From: Drosophila miranda
Lineage: Eukaryota > Arthropoda > Insecta > Diptera > Drosophilidae
Direction: 5' to 3'
Assembly: GCF_003369915.1 (NCBI RefSeq)
Contig: NC_046674.1
Location: 42,571,338 to 42,635,337 of the forward strand
DNA: 64,000 bases
Under the pieces are notes generated by a model that worked only from the letters and a program-made list of their open reading frames with translations, was not told the DNA's origin and ran no database searches. Of this stretch, positions 57,516 through 64,000 are shown in pieces (the stretch's first letter is position 1; each line of letters starts with the position of its first letter). Made by a program: the position numbers and the translations under genes.

Positions 57516-59741
57516 AAAGGCCCTCCAACGCTAAATTAGATACCCCTAAGGAAAGAAGTAGCAATAAGGATATTTACACTACCATATATAAGGTTAACCA
57601 AGCTGTAATACCCGAAGGAAAGATAGCGGCAGTACGAACAGGAATCGGATAATGGTAAACGAAGTTGATGAGAGTATCCGAACGGGAGAAGTCAGAGCAC
57701 AGCGGGCTCGGGACAGGTTCCAGGGGCGAAAGAGGAGGCGGCTCCAGGTGTGTGCAGCAGTCCACTCGGCCATGCGTCAGGATGACAGGCCATTCGCACG
57801 AGAGAAGTTGGGCCCGAGGACGCTGATGGGACTACTGGATACAGGGGCATCGGTGAGCCTTCTGGGGAAAGGTGGCCTGGAACTGATAGGAGAATTGGAG
57901 CTGAAATTTTAAGACATAAAGAAAATTAGTACAAACAGCGGGCGGCACTCCTCATAAAATACTGGGACATGTGTCGACGTATGGACCTATGACGTATGGA
58001 GGCCAGAAGCAGACTATGGAGTTGTTTCTGTGTCCCTCGCTAAAACAATCGCTGTACAATCGGTCGATTTCTGGCGGAAGTTTGGTCTGGCTCCGAATAT
58101 AGTAGGCCTAGAACGACACAAGGAATTAGCCGAAATTGATGCTGAGGTGCTGACTAGGAGTAAACCAACGGAACCGCACGAGTTGACGCACACGCAGCAG
58201 ACACGTCTGGACCAGGTGAAGAACAACTTCAGGGCATTCGACACACATGGTTTGGGAAGAACGACGCTCGAAAGGCACGAAATTCAATTAATCGAGGGAG
58301 CCGTACCCGTAAAGGAGCGATTCTACCCGGTATCTCCCGCGGTGCAAGAGCTGTTGTTTGCCGAGGTGGACGAATTGTTGCGTCTCGGAGTCATCGAAAC
58401 AAGCGAGAGCCCGTGGAGCAACCGCGTGACGCTGGTACGGAAGCCGGGAAAAAACCGATCGGCTATAAATATTTAAAGTATTTAGGGTACATCGTAGGCG
58501 ACGGCGCACTTAGGAAAGATCCGGAGAAAGTGCAGGCGATCACCCAAATACCAATGCCAAGGAACGTGAAACAAATCCGGAGATTTTTGGGGACAGCTGG
58601 CTGGTATCGGCGGTTTATCCGAAATTTCTCCGCACTCTCGGCTCCTCTGACGGACTGTCTGAAAGGAAAAGGGCAATTTTAGCTGACGGAGGAGGCAGGA
58701 AAATCGTTCGATGAGCTCAAAAAAGCACTTACCAGCGCCCCCGTGCTACATCACCCGGAATTTAAGAAGCACTTCTTTATCCAGTGTGATGCGAGCCACG
58801 TGGGGATTGGAGCAGTTCTCTTCCTAAGAGTTCCTCTTCCTTCTAAGCTAAGAGGGGCACAGCTCAACTATAGCGTACCAGAGAAGGAGTGTCTGGCGGC
58901 GGTAAGAGCCATAGAGAAGTTCCGTGCATACGTATGGATCCCAGAAGCCCTGACGAGCACACTGATCCAACATGCTCACGACAGCGATGTGGCAATGCAT
59001 GGAGGGATCGCGAGGACACTGGGACGGTGGCCCCGGATGACCGTGCAGGTGAAGTCATATGTGGCTGATTGTGACACCTGCAAAGAAACAAAACATTCAA
59101 CACAGGATCACCGTCAACTCATGGGGGCCGAAACCATAGCCGAGAGGCCGATTCAAAAACTGTACCTGGATTTCCAGGGTCCATATCCGACTCGAAGTGG
59201 ACTCGAAGTGGCAATGTAGTCATACTGATAGTCCTCGATCACATGTCCAGATATGTCTGATTGAAGGCTTCCGATTCTTGCACGCCGAGGTCTTCGCGCA
59301 GTTTGGCGTGCCGAACGAGTGAACCAGACAGTACTGGCAGTAATAAGGACGTACGTTAGTGAGGATCACACGCGCTGGGACGAGAAGCTGACGGAGATCC
59401 ATTGTGTGGCTAGGAGTGCCATACACACGGGCATCGGGACGTCGCCATACTTTGTGTTGTTTGGGCAGCACATGTTTACTAGCGGCCGAGATTATAAATT
59501 GGCACGCAGACTGGGCGCCCTAAATTATGCACAAGTGTCACCCTTGGCGAGGAGTGATAAGATGGAAATAGTCCGAGATGAGGTCCGAGGAAACTCTCAT
59601 GAAGCCTACAATGGAGCGAAGAACAGGTATAATCGAAAAGCTCGAGAAATTAGGTACTCACCGGGTCAGGAGATATATAAGCGGAATTTCGTGTTGAGCA
59701 AGGCGAGGAGTAGGCGATGGCCTACGTTCGGTTCCCCCTAA
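57446..59741 (+). pseudogene. Copy C2 pol with three internal deletions
   Basis: The linker is the long form and the protease is at 57652-57912. RT loses 421 bp at about 58459, removing the YLDD block and most of the palm. RNase H to integrase loses 363 bp (in frame) at about 58934, removing most of RNase H. Integrase loses 121 bp at about 59311, removing the DNG block. Each junction shows 1-3 bp of shared sequence. TAG (58680-58682) and the 11-bp duplication (59190-59211) are present. Confidence 0.87.
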
Positions 59742-59984
59742 TTGAAAAAGCCCGCCTTGCTTTGCACTCCCGTTTCGGCGGAGTAATCCTGGAAACGGTA
59801 GTGTTGTGTTATGGGCGGTTTTGGAGAGAGCCGACAGGTATCAGGGCTGGAGAAGAAAAAGACAGCGGCATCTATTGTGGATCCTGGGAAGCAGTGGCAG
59901 AGTTGCGTGAGAAAACACGAAACGGTACGAAGAAGAAAAAAAGAGGAGTTTCCGGTGGAAAATAGAGGAGGCCGCACGTGCCCT

Positions 59985-61725
59985 AAAAGAAAAAAAGAAG
60001 AAAAAATTGGTGATCGTGGAGACGAAGATCCCACCAAGACATCAGCGGCAGGCATCAACATCAGCAAAAGCGGCGGACATCGGCACCAGCAGCCCGGTAC
60101 TGGCCAGGCCGGAAACCTGGTGCGAGAACCATCAGCGGAGCACCGGCACCAAGGAATCCAACGGAGCACCGACTGGAGACACGTTTGTGTCCCCACACAC
60201 CGTATTTGTATTCGTCGGCAGAATCTAGGTTATTAATTAATATTGTTAAAAAAATAGATAAATAAGAAAATATAACATGAATATAATATGAAAGTAAAAC
60301 GTAGTCATGAGTGAGTAGAAAACGGTAGTTGGGTGGGACGAGAGCGAGAAGAAGGGCGGGACCCTGAATATGAAAAGGGAGCGCGCGAATTCAAAAAATG
60401 GCGCTCATGGAAGGGTGGGACCACGCTCATGGATAATAATATCAAATATCCCCGCTGAAGAGAGTGCCAACGAGGACAATTTTTGTATGTTTTTTTTTGT
60501 TTTTGTTAATCCGTCCCCTGGTCTATCGGGTCGGAAACACACCTGACTTCCCCGTGAGCTAGCTGGGAACGATAGGCCAGGGTGGTAAAGAGGCGGGTCA
60601 TAACAAATGGTGCCCAACTGGAATAAAAAGGATCGATTTTAAACGCGAGTCTTAAAGGCCGGTGTAAAATGGAACCCTGGTAGAACGAAACTCAGCCGGT
60701 CCGCGAGCCGGGAATAAATCCTAGCCGTCGTAGCCGCTGAGAGGAGTAGAAGTGAGGAAAATGGACATGGTAGTTATGTATCGGAGGTAGAAGGGAATGA
60801 AGTGTGTGTCCCGAGTTGTGGTCCAGGTATTACCAGGTGATAGTAGCCTCGTTGTACGACTCGTGGAGTTCGCTGTCCGGATCTGAAAAGAGGAAGAGGT
60901 GCCGGAGAATCTGTCGAGTCGGTCCGGGCTATGTCCAGAGGCATTAACGTCGTTGTCCGATTCTGGGGATCCACGGTGATCTAAGGAAGGAAACAGCAAA
61001 GGGAGTTGGCACTCAGAAAAAGTAGACGAAGGTAAATAGCAAGGGGAAAAGAAGGGGGTTCGCTCACCGGCAAAACAATAAATGCAGTTGTCTCTCATCC
61101 CACAAAAAAAATTAAATGTGAATTTTTGTCAGAAGCATTTTGGGTATTATAGGTTTTTTTTGTTGGTGATTTAGCAGACTATTGGAAAGCCGAATTAAGA
61201 AAACCCGAAGGGAAATCATCTTTTTTTTTGAGGACTGACGATCCTCGCTAGCATTGTTAGAAAGCAATCTTAGAAGTTTGCATTAGGCATGTCATCGGAA
61301 AAAGAGTTTTTGTTTGGGAGAGGAAGTATTTAGTTATTTAGTGTTGTATTTAATTAGGCTATTAATTGTTGATGTAGGTGTTTATTTATTTATTTAATTA
61401 AATCAATTTATATATTTCGATTTATCAATTTATTCATTTAAATTAACCGATTTATGTATTTAAATTTATTTATTTGGTTATCTAAACATTGAATTAATTA
61501 TTCGCGTATTTATTTATCGCACTGTTTATTTATTTATTTTCTCGTTATGATTGAAGGTATTTAGGATTAATTAGCCAGGTACCAGGTGTTTAGTGGAGGA
61601 GGGTAGTAAGATAATAAACAATCCAATTTATTTTTCACCAAGATAGTTAGGTAAATTTAGCGATTCGCATTGGCGAGTAAATAAAGAATAGACGAAGGAA
61701 AGGAGTACGTTAGGAAAATTGGTTG
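59985..61725 (+). repeat. Family 1 LTR, primer site and leader of copy C3
   Basis: The purine run is 59985-60006, the LTR about 60008-60605 and the primer site 60608-60621. The sequence is nearly identical to the C2 leader, including GGGGGTTCGCTC near 61056, so C2 and C3 are recent duplicates. No gene is seen. Confidence 0.65.
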
Positions 61726-64000
61726 ATGAGTGACCCGGAGGTTTTTATAGGGTCGAGAAAGACAAGGCGTAGCCCGGAGGCACAGCGCAGGTACCAGCCG
61801 TACAACATGCGTACAACGACTCGGTCCCAGGACCAGGGACCAGGAGGACCCAGAGGCCGGAGCAGTAGGAGGTCAACAGCGAACCCGTAAGGACCTGGTG
61901 TTACCGCCCGAGTTAAGCTCAGCCGTGAGCGCAGCGTTAGCCCAAGCACAGGAGACCTACCGAGCGTCGCTCGGGCAGCAAATGGAAGCGCTGCGATTGT
62001 CAATGCAATGCAATGCAATGCGGACATGCTAGAGTTCATGCGAGAGATCAACGCTGTGGTGGGTTCATTAAAAGCGGAGCGAACGGCGAGTGATGCGAAT
62101 GGAAGGAGCCGGGGATCAAATGCAACCAGTCTGGGAGGAGGTCAACAGCACCCGCGAACCAGCAAGCACATCCAACGCACTTGTTCGTGGACAACCGAAC
62201 ATTGGAGGCCGATCAGAGGACCCAAGCCGATCAGAGACCTGTGGAGGAGTGGCTGTTCAACGGGATGGGCGCAGGAGTAAACCCTAACAGGAATCGATCG
62301 AGTTTCGGAGAGGCTAGGCAGGAGCAAGGGCAGATACGAAGATGGGGACTTAGCTTCGATGGCGATCCAAAGGGGATGCCCGTGGCGGAGTTCATATTCC
62401 GGGTGGAGCATCTACAGACGTCGTATCAGGTACCGTGGGCGGAGGTGTTGAAAGCCTATCACACATTGGTCAGTAGCCACGCTAGGGATTGGTACTGGAT
62501 GCATGTTCGGACGGTAGGAATGCCGGACTGGCCGAATCTGAGATATGGTCTCCAGCAGCAGTTTCAAGTTCGTCGGACAGAGTTCGAGCGAGAGCAAGAG
62601 CTCAGGGAACGCCGACAACGCCACGGGGAGTCGGCAGACCAGTACATCCAGGAGATGTTGGTGTTGAGGTCGAGATTGCTGAATCCGTTCTCGGATTATG
62701 ATCTAAAACAGATCATAAAGATCAATATTAGGGATTCAATTTTTGATCTTGGACGTTGATATGCAATGACTGCATCTTTCAAGAGGCGATGCAGTTACTG
62801 CACCGTCAAGTGGCCCGTGTGAAACCAGCAGAAGGCTGTTACGCGCGGATCCCAGGCAAAACGCAGCCCTCCTCCCGCCCAACCGACCGAGGGGCGCTGC
62901 CGCATGACGCACGGTGCGTAGCCAAACCGAACGCGAACATGCGAGAAAGATAGCTATTAGACTAACATTCGAGGAAAATTAGCACTAAACTTACTAAGAG
63001 ACTAAGCATGCAATCAAAATACAAATACCACTACAATTACTAATTACTAAAAAGGTGTGTAAGGATTAGTAATTTAATAAGAGGAAGAGAATTAGTGGTG
63101 GATATAATATGGTAGAGGGAATTATAATCCGAGCATAAGACCCTAAACGGTTCATGCAAGGAATAATTCGATCTACAAAGTGGAAGGAACAACGGTATAA
63201 AATTTCTAGTCAGTCTAATAGGAATCGTGAAGTTTATGCGGCTCAATAGATCAGGGCTGTCTATGTCACCCCTGATCAAGTTGTGCATAAATATCACACC
63301 AAGCATTTTTCTACGGTTAACTAAGGATGGGTGGTTTACTAATAGTAGTCTACTAGAGTAAGATGGGAGTCTTACACCCGCATCCCAGTTAAGGCCCCGC
63401 AGAGCAAAGAGTAAAAAGTTTTTCTGTACTGATTCTATACGGTCCTGGTGTACTTTGTACTGAGGGCACCATACACAGGAGCCGTATTCTAAGATCGGAC
63501 GAACAAGCGAGGTATAGAGAGTCTTTGTTATATAGGGGTCGTCAAATTCCTTTGACCACCTCTTTATAAACCCAAGCACGCCCATGGCCTTATTTACCAT
63601 GGTAGAAATGTGTTCGGAAAACTTTAACTTGGGGTCTAACATAACACCTAGATTATCCACCAGGGTAATTCTCTCAAGAGAACCACCAAATAGGGTATAG
63701 GGAGCCAACAAAGGGCGCAGGGAAGAGCACAAAGTACAAGAATTGGATGCGAACACTCACGACCCGGAGGAACAGACCGAGGCTTTGGATGCTGTCCATA
63801 GGACGAGGGAATCCGGAATCGATCGCACCCAGCTGAAGTGCTGGAATTGCGCTCAGCCGGGTCACACCTATTTTGAGTGTGAGTCGGCCGTGCGTAACCT
63901 GTTCTGCTACAAGTGCGGGCTGGCCGGGGTCATCCTCCCTAAATGCCCTAAATGTCGGCCGGGAAACGCGAAAAGGAGCACGACGCAATTGGAGGAGTCG
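61726..64000 (+). pseudogene. Copy C3 gag (runs off the window)
   Basis: The ATG is at 61726. The capsid core 62181-62759 is identical in translation to C2. The nucleocapsid starts at 63743 and is cut by the window end just after the slip heptamer at 63961-63967. It is interrupted by the CR1 fragment. Confidence 0.8.
62947..63710 (-). mobile_element. 5'-truncated CR1-group fragment nested in C3 gag
   Basis: It is open within 63040-63756 (minus strand) and is the same insertion as in the other copies. Confidence 0.87.

Larger units (their letters stand above)
40808..64000 (+). repeat. Contig C: family 1 array, copies C0 (part), C1, C2 and C3 (part)
   Basis: LTR ends at 42149, 54090 and 60605 mark the units. 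The C1 spacing (11,941 bp) becomes about 7.36 kb once the CR1 insertion is subtracted. The C2 spacing (6,515 bp) is short because of three internal deletions. All units read on the plus strand. Confidence 0.9.

Overview
The window holds no recognisable host gene, tRNA or rRNA. It is a block of retrotransposon DNA, almost certainly from an animal and most likely an arthropod (probably an insect; I cannot name the species). The reasons are Ty3/gypsy-type pol genes, a CR1-type non-LTR element whose ORF1 carries a PHD-like finger, and a primer site matching eukaryotic tRNA-Lys. Two 50-N gaps (9631-9680 and 35010-35059) split the window into three contigs, called A (1-9630), B (9681-35009) and C (35060-64000).

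Three element families are present. Family 1 is a Ty3/gypsy element arranged head to tail with a period of about 7.3-7.4 kb and a single LTR between successive internal regions. I name its copies A1, A2, B1, B2 and B3 (minus strand) and C0, C1, C2 and C3 (plus strand). Every sufficiently complete copy carries the same damage: an antisense 5'-truncated CR1 fragment inside gag, an in-frame TAG between reverse transcriptase and RNase H, and an 11-bp tandem duplication in integrase. The array therefore seems to have spread by DNA-level duplication of an already dead founder. All seven copies that cover the site keep a canonical G GGA AAC frameshift heptamer at the gag-pol junction.

Family 2 is a second Ty3/gypsy element inserted in the integrase of copy B1 (9712-20325, minus strand) with a 4-bp TATG target duplication. 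It has unusually long LTRs (about 2.49 kb), a Gag with an N-terminal RING-H2 finger, an A AAA AAC frameshift site, and a tRNA-Lys primer site lying 62 nt from the LTR. Its two LTRs are nearly identical, so it is young. A second partial copy (35060-40807, plus strand) has the same insertion site and the same 3'-LTR variants. Contigs B and C thus overlap by about 5.8 kb in opposite orientation. The apparent inversion at the second gap is best explained by contig C being placed in the wrong orientation and position.

Family 3 is a nearly full-length CR1-group non-LTR retrotransposon (about 45976-50550) inserted between protease and RT of copy C1. It has two open ORFs joined by a TGATG stop/start overlap. 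ORF2 ends at a TAA about 38 codons before the end suggested by its truncated relatives. The points most worth follow-up are the RING-bearing Gag, the two frameshift signals, the distant primer site, the LTR-sharing array and the assembly overlap.
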